Assembly: GCA_026315105.1 (NCBI GenBank)
Contig: CM048748.1
Span: 26,453,078-26,517,077 of the forward strand
Direction: 5' to 3'
Length of the DNA stretch: 64,000 nt
DNA from: Locusta migratoria
Taxonomy: Eukaryota; Arthropoda; Insecta; Orthoptera; Acrididae
The notes under the pieces were generated by a model, which made no database searches, was not told the DNA's origin, and worked only from the letters and a program-made list of their open reading frames with translations. Positions 52,376 through 62,285 of this stretch are shown piece after piece. Made by a program: the position numbers and the translations under genes. Each line of letters begins with the position of its first letter. The stretch's first letter is position 1.

Positions 52376-52491
52376 GTGTTGTATGTGTGTGTCTTTTGTA
52401 TGTGCCTGTCACAGCTCATCGTCACGGGTTTGCGGTGAGTTGTAAACTGTCCTTACTATGTTATTAATTCCAACCTGGACTTTCCATTATT

Positions 52492-52505
52492 AAATATTGA
52501 TATTT
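52492..52505. repeat. 14-bp target duplication, right copy
   Basis: AAATATTGATATTT, identical to 51350-51363. Confidence 0.9.
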
Positions 52506-53150
52506 CATTTACTAGTAGTTTCACTGAAAATCAATACATAAATGCAAAAGATTGGTAGTACGTACAAAATTTTATAATTATCATAATTTTTAATACTACC
52601 ATTTCTGACAAAACCAATTAGTTTATTACAATTAAAAGACCGAACTATGTAACATGATTGCAAATTAGTGAGGATGCATTCAAGGTATGACTGAGAGGGA
52701 CACCTGATGTTACAAACTGTCTACAATTAGATTACTTTCATTTCAAATGTGCCAGTAATAACAGTTTTATTCAAAACTAATATTGCAGCTGATGTCTTGG
52801 CTACTGTCCCCTCTAAATATGTTATGCTTCACAGCTATCTGGATATCTACTGTTAGCATTTCCTTCACAAGGCAGTGAACATCTCTAATATAAATTCATT
52901 ACTTCTATTTATAATTCAAGGGAAACGGTAGCACTGTTCAGCTGTGAATGGTAAATATGTACTGCAAACAGAATGAATGCTGTGGGGCATATGTTTTATA
53001 TACTCAGATAAATCATTTGGTTATATTGCAAAGTTGCAAAAACATTGTGGCTGATAAAGCCACCACTGTCAGCAAATTTCACCTTACAGACCACAAATTT
53101 ATGTCAATTTCTCAAGCAGGATACAGCAGGACAGATACAAAATCTTCCTT
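52506..53150. other. AT-rich intergenic, no feature seen
   Basis: Nothing recognised. Confidence 0.5.
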
Positions 53151-53161
53151 TGTGGTTAACA

Positions 53162-53355
53162 AAATCAAATGTTCAAATGTTTGTAGCACTTATGGGACTT
53201 AACTACAGGGTCATCAGTCCCTAAGCTTACAAACTACTTATGAACTAGCTAAGACTAAGGACGGCACAAATATCCATGCCCGAGGGGGGATTCGAACCCC
53301 CGACCGTAGTGGCCATGCTGACCGTGACTGGAGCGCCTCGGCCACTGCAGCCGGC
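53162..53355 (-). repeat. tRNA-derived SINE with intact promoter boxes
   Basis: Flanked by an 11-bp duplication TGTGGTTAACA (53151-53161 and 53356-53366). On the minus strand the head contains GTGGCCGAGGCG (A-box-like, similar to Leu/Ser tRNAs) and GGGTTCGAATCC (perfect B box). The body ends with 'catttgaacatttga' at the left edge. It would be transcribed by RNA polymerase III and moved by a LINE. The fragment at 1-184 is a decayed relative. Confidence 0.9.
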
Positions 53356-53704
53356 TGTGGTTAACACTATCCTGTGGTTAGCACTATCCTGAGCAGACCA
53401 ATGTATTAAACATTTATAAATAGTAAGTTACATTGTAACCAACAGAAAAATGAGCGTACCTCATTTGTCATAAACCACTATCTTCACATGTAGTTTACAT
53501 TTCTCCTCACAACCCTCTGTGTCTGCATTTCACTATGTTTCCTTTATAAGAAGTAATTCAGAACAATCTTGAAAATATGCAACTATCCTGAGGATAGAAA
53601 TTTATAAAGAACCTGACTAAAAATCTACCCACTTGCTTATTCATACTGCATAGTGTGAAATTTAAAGAAAATGATGCAGTAACAAAAATTTCTGTTAATT
53701 CTGT

Positions 53705-54218
53705 ACATTCCTTCTACATATACATATATACTCCACAAACCACCGTAAAGTGTGTGGCAGAGGGTACACTGTACCACTACGAGGCATTTTCTTACATATT
53801 CCACTCCCAAATAGAATGAGGGATAAAAGAATGTATACATGCCTCTGTATGAGCCCTAATTTCTCTTATCTTGTCATTATGCGAAATGTAATTAGGCAGC
53901 AGGTAGATCATTCTACACTCAGCTTAAAATTCCGGCCCTCTAAATTTCCTCAGCAGAATTTCTGAAAAAGAACATTGTCTTTCCTCCAGTGATCCCCATT
54001 TGAGTTCCCCAAGCATTTCCATGACACTTGTACATTGGTCGAACCTAGCAGTAACTGAACTGCTTCCATGTCTTCCTTTAAATGGATCTGCTGCGGGTCC
54101 CAAACACTTGAGCAATATTCAAGACATGGTCATATAAGCATTTTATACGCAGTGTCCTTTACAGATGAAGTACACCTTCCCAAAATTCTCCCAATGAACC
54201 AAAGTCGGCTGTCTGCCT
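53705..54218 (-). pseudogene. L2/CR1-type LINE 3' fragment
   Basis: The minus strand repeats the C-terminal region of the L2-type reverse transcriptase seen at 10108-10560: an SRLWFIGRILGRCTSSVKD-like part, YCSSVWDPQQIH-like text, then LGELKWGSLEERQCSF, RKFRGPEF and the terminal IREIRAHTEAC-like end. The 3' end has a degraded TGTAGA-type tail ('tatatgtatatgtagaa'). 5'-truncated, broken. Confidence 0.8.
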
Positions 54219-54715
54219 TGATAAATTTACCACATAAATTTAAACTATTCAGTCTGTTCCCTGATTTTGTAATAAATTGTCTGTCATTTTTTCATAACTG
54301 GTGAAAATGCCCAAATCCTTCTAATTTATGGTACCAAAGAAAATTTTTGGGTACTGTTTTAAGACATGAACGGTACTGTTTTACAAGAAGAACTTAATTT
54401 ATATAGTCCTTAGCTATTATACTAATCATAGTACTAGTACCTAGTAACATATGGCTAAAAAGAGATGATTTCCTCAACAGTAAATAGTAAATAGCTTCAC
54501 ATTTGACTCTATTCAGTTTCAACTAATAGTCAAATAGTACTTACAGGTGGAGATCATAGGATGGCTCTCATTGATCTGGTTCAAACTTTGAAGGGAATCA
54601 GATTAATTTTTGAAATTCATAAAATATCTTGCCTAAGTGAGACATAAGAAATGAGAAAATGCTTGCAAACAATTTCCAGTTACAGTATAAGCAAATTTGA
54701 GTTATATTGTGGTTA
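54219..54715. other. AT-rich intergenic, no feature seen
   Basis: Nothing recognised. Confidence 0.45.
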
Positions 54716-54795
54716 ATGTTGGTGTAGCACAGTGCAAAAACAAATTATTGACTGCCAATTCAACAGTCTGTGTTTGATACCCCTATCTTTTTTCA
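54716..54795 (+). repeat. Possible tRNA-like SINE head
   Basis: 'ggtgtagcacagtgc' resembles an A box and 'gtgtttgatacccc', 43 bases further on, a weak B box; a T-run follows. Only the spacing and boxes support it. Confidence 0.3.
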
Positions 54796-55485
54796 TTATA
54801 TATGGTTCCTTAAAATATTAAACTTTTAATTATAAATTTTAAATATATTTAAACTTTCAGTGTTCCTGAATTGCTAGAGCAACAATAAGAGTTTTTGACA
54901 GGAGTAGATGCAATTAAATGCATTGTATCTTACAGCATCGGTCAAGTGCTCCTGTTTTCACCCTGTGCTTTAGTATGCTTGGTACACTTCAAAACTGAGA
55001 GAGAGAACAATCATTTAAAAAGTTGATTGAAGCAGGTTCAGCATTGAAGTATGTTCCTAACTGAGGTGTGTAAGTAAATTTAAATCTCATAAGATAGCAA
55101 GGATTTATATAAAATTAACAAAAATTGAGAAACAGCTGGGATTGAACATAGTAAAATTACCAATTTCTCTGTACACAACATCAAGATTTAGCACTTTGAG
55201 ACTGATATTTCCTTACACATAGCTTGAACTGTAATACAAAACTGTCATTAGCATTTTCTCTCTTCCTACAACTCACTGAGACAAGATACTTTAGCAATTC
55301 AAAAGTTTCATCTAGCTGCTCTTCTCACATACTTTGGGCCAAATTAGTGAGACCTACCCCACATCCTCCCCTTGTTAGGAAAATTTACAAGTCAGAATAG
55401 ATACAGATCAGTTAGGAATCTATTTGGTATAACATTAATGAATTAACTAAATTTAATATTGATGTTATCCACTTAATCATATTCA
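54796..55485. other. AT-rich intergenic, no feature seen
   Basis: Nothing recognised. Confidence 0.45.
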
Positions 55486-55590
55486 ATTTAACCATGACCA
55501 GTTTCATTAAAAAACTGTATTATCTACTGGTTTCAATCATAGACCATCATCACAGGATACAAGTTTTTAAAATAGTTCAGGGAAATACAT
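55486..55590 (-). repeat. PLE-like repeat end with hammerhead-like motif
   Basis: Minus strand at 55556-55524 reads GTGATGA (consensus CTGATGA), short stem GGTC-tat-GATT, GAA, then ACCAGT (near-palindrome) and A. An AT-rich tail with 'tttttaatgaaactggtcatgg' follows. Same tail style as the other small elements; boundaries unknown. Confidence 0.4.
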
Positions 55591-55969
55591 AATAAAAACC
55601 ATGACCAGCTGACTACAGTGATAGTCCATTAATAAGTTGAGATTAAAATGTGATATATATAAAGTCACATATATGTTTATCTTATGACCAGCTCCAGTAA
55701 ACTTGCAGGAATATAAAAAAATCTCATATGCTGCGATGATTGTTTATAAGTGAAGCCGGTAGATAATAAAGTTTTTAATGAAACAGCTTATGTTTAAAAA
55801 GCATTTTATAAAACTTTTAGCAGCTTTTAATAATCACATGTCTGCAGCAATGCAAATCATATTCGGTTACAGCTGGAGTACTAAAGGTAGAACAAACTCC
55901 ATGAACAATGGAGAAATTAACTGTTTACTTATTAAACCATCTTGTTTTAATTATTGCCGTAAGGCACAC
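55591..55969. other. Non-coding, no feature seen
   Basis: AT-rich sequence up to a GC-rich patch. Confidence 0.4.
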
Positions 55970-56180
55970 ACACAGCCGATAACATATGTTGGGAGTCGGC
56001 GGCGAGAGTGCACCACAGGAAAATGCGGCAAACGCCAGAGCACGCCACGGGTGAGTCAATGACATAAACAGTGCGGAGTTGTGCTCTGCGCGCAGTGTGT
56101 TGTTTACCAGGTACGAGCTGGGTATTCGTACAGCCAGTGTTCTGTGTAGTAGTGAGAGTGTTGTTGTCTGTGAATACAAC
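55970..56180. other. GC-rich, CpG-containing patch
   Basis: Contrasts with AT-rich flanks. Contains 'gtcggcggcgagagtgcacc', 'gcgcgcagtg' and a strong splice-donor-like 'cgggtgagtc' at about 56048 on the plus strand. No similarity to the window's repeats was noticed. It could be a first exon or promoter of a host gene, or an unrecognised element. Confidence 0.25.
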
Positions 56181-57125
56181 AATTATTTTCTTATTTTATT
56201 AATTAGGATGAAGACTGCCTGTTGGACAACTGAACACTATTCCTAGTTACACTTTATCCCCTTAGGTCAGATACAAAATGGGAAAAACACTAAGGGATGT
56301 CCTCTTGGATCTGGCACCCCACACACTTCATCTCTGAAGTCTGTACAAACTAAACTGTTCCTGGTAATAGTGTAGTTGAGAGTTGGAAAATATGCGGGTA
56401 ATTTTACCTGATATTCTCTTGTTAAGTGTATCAATTTCTCTGAGTGATACACACATAAGAAGTAGTACTGAGTATGAAAATTTAATTTTTTATCTCTATG
56501 AAAGTTGTTTCATGATTATGTTCCATTTCATCTTTCATACTATGAGGTGTTCACATTAGCCACAAATAGAACAATGAGAGAGTAGTTTCAAGGTGTGCTG
56601 TTGAGCTACATGTGTTGTATAGCTCTTGTATTATGTTGCTAAGTCTTTTGTAGAAGTTCAACTAGACAAATGTAAAGGCATAATATTTTAAGTCACATAT
56701 CTTTATTTAATTGGGCTGGAAACTGCCATGACTTTATATGAAGCAATATTCTGCTGCAATATGATAAAATTTACCAGTTATTGTTATTTCTTCTTACATG
56801 TATCAGAAATATCTCACATCGGTAGACTAGCAGCAGAATTAGTTCCTAATGAATGTTTAAGTTGATATCTATTTTATCATACATGTTCCAAGAAGGAACT
56901 ATCTTTTGTATGCCATTGTTACCTTTAGGTATTGTTCATGTTTGATCTCTATCTAATACTGGTGGCCTTCAAAGTTTCAATAATCATGATAAAAAAAACT
57001 TACCATACTTTTAATGTTGAAGAAGGTTATTATAAAAACATTGATGTTTATTTTATCCAACATGAACAATAGCTGCAGTCAATGAACCACTTTCAGGCTG
57101 ATAATTTATTATTCTTAAAAGTTTG
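56181..57125. other. AT-rich intergenic, no feature seen
   Basis: Short open frames only; nothing recognised. Confidence 0.45.
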
Positions 57126-57374
57126 TCATGTGTCATAAAACTTATCATTCTTCTCTATAGTAAAATTCCAATTAGCTCCTACAAAAACAGCAGGTCTATC
57201 TAGTATTACTTGCAGATCAAGACACTTACCTTTTACATTATCCTCACGAGTCTTGAAAATGATATTATCAATATCTCTGGAAACAGCAATGCAAGAGTCC
57301 TCCAACAATGTAAATAATAGGCCTCTTGTGAGCTGTTCAATGTAGTTGTCTGTGTAGCACCCTGATTCAGACAT
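57126..57374 (-). CDS. Unassigned 82-codon frame, possible exon remnant
   Basis: Encodes a balanced-composition peptide containing NYIEQLTRGLLFTLLEDSCI, AVSRDIDNIIFKTREDNVKG and VILDRPAVFVGANWNFTIE. I do not recognise the family. On the minus strand 'aaaaggtaagtg' inside the frame (about 57232) is a good splice donor, and 'tttttgtagga' later is an acceptor, so the part up to NVKG could be an exon. A 17-bp tandem repeat overlaps its start. It may equally be chance or transposon sequence. Confidence 0.25.
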   Translation of the reverse strand: MSESGCYTDNYIEQLTRGLLFTLLEDSCIAVSRDIDNIIFKTREDNVKGKCLDLQVILDRPAVFVGANWNFTIEKNDKFYDT

Positions 57375-57416
57375 TTGTCTGATTCAGACGTTTGTTTGAT
57401 TCAGATGCTTGTCTGA
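57361..57416. repeat. 17-bp tandem repeat, about three copies
   Basis: Units of the form CTGATTCAGACGTTTGT with two or three changes each. Confidence 0.85.
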
Positions 57417-57894
57417 TGTGCGCCTGGAAGTCACAGTTCTTATCAGCACTATCATGTAACCAGAAGTGCACAAATTGTCAGCCACAACTAAATAATACTA
57501 GTCAAAGCTAGCTGCATAGACTAAGTCCAGCATGTGTATGAACCAAGTGGCCCCCAGCAAATGTATTCTCAGTATTTTGCATGTGTAAATCATGAACTGC
57601 AGCTCAGAGATTCCCAGCAATGCCTCACACAGGAAATATACCAGAGTGCTTCTGAAAACTACAACACTAAGAACAACTTTTCAGCTTTTGGTAAAATATG
57701 TGTGTATTTTTTATTCAAAGTCATATTTCATTTATGATGTAACAATGTACAGCCACCATCACACTTTACAGATTCACAAACATCAGATCCTTTACAACAA
57801 ATGTAAATACTCCCATGTCCATCTTCTAAAATACCTTACAACTGTCAGCATACTGCAATAAACCACCCTCTTGAACCACAGACATTGCCAGGGT
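57417..57894. other. Non-coding, no feature seen
   Basis: Two short frames of 67 and 89 codons show no family features. Confidence 0.4.
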
Positions 57895-58046
57895 GGAAGA
57901 GTAATTGAATGGAATGAACAGAGTCTTGAAAGAAGGATATAAGATAAATATTAATGAAAGCAAAACAAGGGTAATGGAATGCAGTGTAAGAAGATCGGGC
58001 GATTCCGAAGAAATCGGATTAGGTAATGAGAAAATGGGCGATGTAA
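57895..58046 (+). pseudogene. RTE-type LINE fragment, plus strand
   Basis: Reads LNGMNRVLKEGYKININESK, TRVMECSVRRSGDSEEIGLG and NEKMGDV, the part of RTE reverse transcriptase after the catalytic box. It ends abruptly where the minus-strand RTE begins. The next part of the same protein on the plus strand (KCRMGMGRKAFLKK) is at about 63520, on the far side of that element. Confidence 0.75.
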
Positions 58047-58102
58047 TGGTGTTGTTGTGGCCTTCATTCTGGAGATTGGTTTGATGCAGCTGAGCAACCT
58101 TT

Positions 58103-58618
58103 TCATCTCTTCATAGGAACAGCAACCCAGATTAATTTGAATCCGCTTACTATATGCCTCTCTTGGTCTGTCTCTGCAATTTTTCCCACAACGCTTCCCT
58201 CCAATGCTAAATTTAGAATTCCTTGATACCTAAGAATGTGTTCTATCAATTGATCCCTTCTTTCAGCCAAGTTATGCCAAAATTTCCTTTTATGCCCAAT
58301 TCTGTTCAGTAATTCTTCATTAGTTATGCCATCTAGCCATCTAATCTTCAGCATTCTTCTGTAGCACCACATTTCAAAAGCCATATGCTCTTCCTGTCCA
58401 AAATGTTTCACTCCTGAGCAAGGCAATACTCCTCACAAATGCCTTCAGAAAAGACTTACTTCACTTTACTTTTTCAAAAATCCTTTTCTGTCCATTGCCA
58501 TTCTGCATTTTATATCCTCTGTACTGTGACCATCATATGTTATTGTACTCCCCAAGTAACAAAAATCTTCTACCACCTTTATTGTTACATTACCTAATCT
58601 AATTCCTTCATAATTGCC
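58103..58618 (-). pseudogene. RTE reverse-transcriptase C-terminal region
   Basis: Frames 58669-58466 (IRLGNVTIKVVEDFCYLGST, STEDIKCRMAMDRKGFLKK) and 58426-58103 (FEMWCYRRMLKIRWLDGITN, EELLNRIGHKRKFWHNLAER, LALEGSVVGKIAETD) continue the reverse transcriptase beyond the SINE. The C-terminal EXXCYRRML block is shared with the copies at 6660 and 43620. Confidence 0.85.
58603..58618. repeat. 16-bp target duplication of the SINE, left
   Basis: TTCCTTCATAATTGCC, repeated at 58848-58863 with one difference (T to C). Confidence 0.85.
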
Positions 58619-58847
58619 TAGTGGTAGCACACTGGACTCGCATTCGGAAGGATGGTGGTTCAAATCCACCTCCGGCCATTCATATTTAGGTTTTCCGTGA
58701 TTTCCCTAAATCACTCTAGGCAAATGCCGGGATGGTTCCTTTGAAAGGGCACGGCCGATTTCCTTCCGCATCCTTACCCAAACACCCGAGTGTGAGCTCC
58801 GTCTCTAATGACCACGCTGTCGATGGGACGTTAAACTCCAAGCTTCC
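58619..58847 (+). repeat. tRNA-derived SINE, second family
   Basis: The head has TAGTGGTAGCAC (A-box-like) and GGTTCAAATCC (B box) about 35 bases apart; the body contains 'gccgggatggttcctttgaa', 'agggcacggccgatttcc' and 'gtcgatgggacgttaaact'. The 16-bp duplication (one mismatch) marks its insertion into the RTE element. It is a different SINE family from that at 53162. Confidence 0.9.
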
Positions 58848-58863
58848 TTCCTTCATAATCGCC
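58848..58863. repeat. 16-bp target duplication of the SINE, right
   Basis: TTCCTTCATAATCGCC, matching 58603-58618 with one difference. Confidence 0.85.
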
Positions 58864-59178
58864 TGATTTTCATATACTGCACTCCATTACCCTTGTTTTG
58901 CTCTTGTTAACATTTAACTTATATGCACCTTTCAACATACCATCCATTCTGTTCAATTGCTCTTTCAGGTTTTTTGCTGACTCTAACAGAATTACAATGT
59001 CATCGGCAAATTGCAATGTTTTTATTTCTTCACCCTGAAGTTTCATTCCTTCTCCAAATTTCTCCTTGCTTTCCTTTATAGCTTGCTGATTGTACAAATA
59101 GAATAACATTGGAGAAAGTTTACAACCCTGTCTTACTCTCTTCCCAACCACTACATATCTTTTATGTCCTTCAAGTCT
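58864..59178 (-). pseudogene. RTE reverse transcriptase, catalytic region
   Basis: The minus strand encodes EGHKRYVVVGKRVRQGCKLS, PMLFYLYNQQAIKESKEKFG, IKTLQFADDIVILLESAKNL and LKGAYKLNVNKSKTRVMECS; the FADD catalytic box is intact. It is interrupted at 59178 by the L2-type insertion. The end beyond the MECS block is separated by the SINE. Confidence 0.85.
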
Positions 59179-60284
59179 TGGTTCGCAAATCGATTCCGTA
59201 TTTCTTGATTTCCAGAAAGCTTTTGACACCGTACCTCACAAACAGCTTTTAATCAAATTGCGTGGTTATGGTATATCGCCCCAAATTTGCAATTGGATAG
59301 GGGATTTCTTGTCAGAGAGGACACAGTTCGTAGTAATCGATGGTAAGGCATCGACTAAAACAGAGGTGATATCGGGCGTTCCACAAGGTAGTGTTATTGG
59401 TCCTCTGCTATTCCTTATTTACATAAACGATTTAGGGGAAAATCTAAGTAGCTCTCTTAGGTTGTTTGCAGATGACGCCGTCATTTACCGTCTAGTAAAA
59501 TCATCTGAAGATCAAAACCAACTGCAGAACGATCTGAATAAGATATCAGTATGGTGTAAAAATTGGCAATTGACTCTAAATAATGAGAAGTGTGAAGTCG
59601 TCCACATGAGTACGAAAAGAAATCCGTTAAACTTTGTTTACAACATAAATCAATCAAATGTGAACGCCGTAAACTCCACAAAATACCTAGGAATCACTAT
59701 TACTTCAGACTTAAACTGGAAAGAACACGTAGATAATATCGTGGGAAAGGCGAACCAGAGACTGCGTTTTATTGGCAGAATCCTTAAAAGATGCAACAGA
59801 ACTACTAAAGAAACTGCATACACTGCGCTTGTCCGTCCATTTTTGGAGTATTGCAGCCCAGTGTGGGATCCTTATCAGGTGGGTTTGACGGAGGACATCG
59901 AAAGAGTCCAAAGAAGGGCAGCTCGTTTCGTATTGTCACGATACAGGGGAGACAGCGTTACGGAAATGATACAGGATCTGGGATGGGAATCATTACAACA
60001 ACGGCGCTTATCGCTGAGGCGTGGGTTACTTGCGAAACTCCAATCGCCAACATTCTCCTCTGAATGCGAAAATATATTGTTGACTCCCACTTACATAGGT
60101 AGAAATGATCATCAGAATAAAATAAGAGAAATCAGAGCTCGAACAGAGAGATTCAGGTGTTCTTTCTTCCCACGCGCTATTCGAGAATGGAATGGGAGAT
60201 AAATAGTATAATTGTGGTTCGATGAACCCTCTGCCAGGCACTTAAATGTGATTTTCAGAGTATCCCATGTAGATGTAGATGTAG
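59179..60284 (+). mobile_element. L2/CR1-type LINE, 5'-truncated, with TGTAGA tail
   Basis: Plus-strand copy with a (TGTAGA)n tail at about 60268-60284 ('gtagatgtagatgtagat'). It inserted into the RTE reverse transcriptase almost without loss of host bases and with no visible target duplication, comparing the flanks with the uninterrupted copy at 7555-7580. Its remaining coding part is fully open, so it is relatively young. Confidence 0.9.
59186..60202 (+). CDS. L2/CR1-type reverse transcriptase, intact C-terminal part
   Basis: About 338 codons are open from the truncation to the TAA at 60202, with no start codon of its own. Visible motifs: VFLDFQKAFDTVPHKQLLIK, ERTQFVVIDGKASTKTEVIS, GVPQGSVIGPLLFLIYINDL, SSSLRLFADDAVIYRLV (catalytic FADD), NSTKYLGITITSDLNWKEHV, LVRPFLEYCSPVWDPYQVGL, VQRRAARFVLSRYRGDSVTE, and the terminal IREIRARTERFRCSFFPRAI. 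It matches 10108-11200 of the older copy closely in layout. Complete elements would add an endonuclease upstream. Confidence 0.9.
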   Translation, partial: QIDSVFLDFQKAFDTVPHKQLLIKLRGYGISPQICNWIGDFLSERTQFVVIDGKASTKTEVISGVPQGSVIGPLLFLIYINDLGENLSSSLRLFADDAVIYRLVKSSEDQNQLQNDLNKISVWCKNWQLTLNNEKCEVVHMSTKRNPLNFVYNINQSNVNAVNSTKYLGITITSDLNWKEHVDNIVGKANQRLRFIGRILKRCNRTTKETAYTALVRPFLEYCSPVWDPYQVGLTEDIERVQRRAARFVLSRYRGDSVTEMIQDLGWESLQQRRLSLRRGLLAKLQSPTFSSECENILLTPTYIGRNDHQNKIREIRARTERFRCSFFPRAIREWNGR

Positions 60285-61095
60285 ATAACTGCTGTCTGGT
60301 TTTTGTACAAATTGTAAGTAACATTCTGTTCCCTATACTTTACCCCTTTAGACTTCCGAATTTAAAAAGTGTAATTCAATCAACATTGTCAAAACATTGT
60401 CTCCAAATCTACAAAAGATAGAAATGTCGGTTTTCCTTTCCTTAATCTATCTTCTAAGATAAGTCTTAAGGTGAGTATTGCCTCCCATGTTCCTACCTTT
60501 CTCCTGAATCCAAACTGATCTTTCCTGAGGTCAGCACCTATCAGCCTTTCAATACTTCTGTAAATAATTCATTTTAAGATTTTGCAACCATGACTTATTG
60601 AACTAATGGTTCTGTATTTTTCACACCTGTCTGCATCTGATTTATTTGAAATGGGGATTATTACATTTTTTCTTACAAGTCTGAGAGTATTTCGCCTGTC
60701 TCACTCATCTTACTCACCAGGTGAAATAGTTTTGTCATGGCTGGTAGGCTGGTACTCTCAGAGACGTCAGTAGCTCTGAGGGAATGTTTTGACTTGGGTC
60801 TTTCAGTGGTCTGTCAAATTCATCTCTAAGTATCTCCTATTTCATCTTCATCTACTTCTTCTTCCCTTCTTATAATATGGACTTGAAGTTCATTTCCTTT
60901 GTGTAGCCCCTCTATATACTCTTTCCACCTTTCAGCTTTCCCTTCTTTACACAGAACTGGTTTTCCATCTGAGTTCCTGATATTCACACAACTGCTTTTC
61001 TTGTCTCTAAATATCTCTTTTATTTTTCTGTAGGTTGTAACTATTTTTCCCTGTAGTTATTCATTTTTTACAGATTTGCATTTGGCTTTTAGCCA
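60285..61095 (-). pseudogene. RTE reverse transcriptase, N-terminal region, decayed
   Basis: The minus strand in mixed frames carries text equivalent to LVSKMSETGEILSD (near 60700), ADRCEN-like, NRTLSLIS-like and KFGFRRKVGTWEAILTL (near 60500) segments, as in the cleaner copy at 7500-8020. Many stops. Confidence 0.7.
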
Positions 61096-61320
61096 CTACT
61101 GCTTACCCATTTTGCACTTCCTGTCAATTTCATTTCTTATTTGTTTGTAATCCATTTTACCTGATTCATTTGCTGCATTTTTATATCTTCTTCTTTCATC
61201 AATTAAATTTAGTATTTCCTGTGATATCCAAGGATTTTTTGTATGCCTTGCCTTTCTATGTATTTGGTCCTCTGGTGCCTTCTTTATTTTATCTCTCAAA
61301 GCTACCCATTCCTCCAACTA
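61096..61320 (-). pseudogene. RTE linker between endonuclease and reverse transcriptase
   Basis: Open frame from 61317: LEEWVALRDKIKKAPEDQIH-like start, KNPWISQEILNLIDERRRYK and DYKQIRNEIDRKCKM, the conserved linker helix of this LINE type. A PLE insertion lies directly upstream (higher coordinates). Confidence 0.8.
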
Positions 61321-61321
61321 G

Positions 61322-61784
61322 GTAAAACATAATGGAAAGTCCAGGTTGGAATTAATAATATAGTAATCAGGACAGTTTACAACACACCACAAAGACATGG
61401 CGATGAGCTGCAACAGGCACATACAAAAGACACACACATATAACATTTTCAGCTACCGGCCATGGGCTTCTTCAGAAAATAGAACACTCACGCAATCACA
61501 CAGGTGCACAACACAGTCATACAACCAGCACCTCTCGCGCCGCACTTCGAATCACATTCTGAAGCATGTAAATCGGGGACGGGAGGGGAGGGGAGGCGGA
61601 TAGGAAGGTTACGTTATGGTGGTGGGGATGGGCACAGCACAGCCTAAATGGGAATAATGAGATCCAGCTTAGGAATGGAGTGGGGAGGCAGGTGAGGGGA
61701 GAAAAATAAAACAAGAAAATAAAATCAACAAAATAAATATAAAAAAATAAAACAAAACAAAAATGTGTGCACACTGCACAGACG

Positions 61785-61819
<35 letters not shown>

Positions 61820-62285
61820 TCACACACACTCACACATTCACGCACCACTCAAAATAGGAGAGATTTGGGGTAGAGAAGTAGGAACTGTAAGGTACGGAAA
61901 AAAGGGAAGTTATTGTAGGTTGAGACCTGGATGATTTCGGGATAGGAGAATGTATTGTAGGGATAACTCCCATCAGTTCAGAAAAGCTGGTGGTGGATGG
62001 GAAGATCCAGATGGCCCAGGTGGTCCACCTAGTTTTTGGCCACAGTTTGGTGGTGGCCATTCATCCTAATGGGCAGCTGGTTAGTGGTCATGCCAATATA
62101 GAAAGCTGCACAGTGATTGCAGCACAGTTGGTAAATTACATGTCTGCTTTCACAGGTGACCTGGCCACTGATAGGGTAGGATAAGCCTGTGACAGGACTG
62201 GAATAGGAAGTGCTGGTGGTGGACTGGACAGGTCTTACCAACCCGAAACCCAGCCCACTACCACAGGGATCATATCGTTGTGGAA
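61322..62285 (-). mobile_element. Penelope-like element fragment, second family
   Basis: The minus strand carries a GIY-YIG endonuclease remnant (62241-62029) and then a terminal repeat with (CA)n (61790-61817), a purine/pyrimidine tract and an end reading 'caacctggactttccattat'. That terminal repeat is the same sequence as the arms of 51364-52491 and 63604-63864, which ties those foldbacks to PLEs. It interrupts the RTE between KLKEP and the linker. No target duplication could be fixed. Confidence 0.75.
62029..62241 (-). pseudogene. GIY-YIG endonuclease remnant of the second PLE family
   Basis: Reads CESRHVIYQLCCNHCAAFYI, then GMTTNQLPIRMNGHHQTVAK and a stop. The layout equals the domain at 4872-5176 (VIYQL, Cys pair, FY-I/V-G, IRMNGH) but the part after the stop is lost or shifted (AIWIFPSTTSFSELMG in another frame). 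Confidence 0.8.

Larger units (their letters stand above)
51364..52491 (+). mobile_element. Long foldback PLE-type element with nested insertion
   Basis: The left arm (51364-51380 plus 51624-51980) and right arm (about 52120-52465) are inverted copies about 350-400 bp long. A (CA)n array separates them and a unique tail 'aattccaacctggactttccattatt' follows the right arm. The 14-bp flanking duplication is exact. The left arm was later opened by a second element (51381-51610). The arms match those next to a PLE GIY-YIG fragment at 61322-62285, so this is probably a non-autonomous PLE derivative. Confidence 0.85.
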
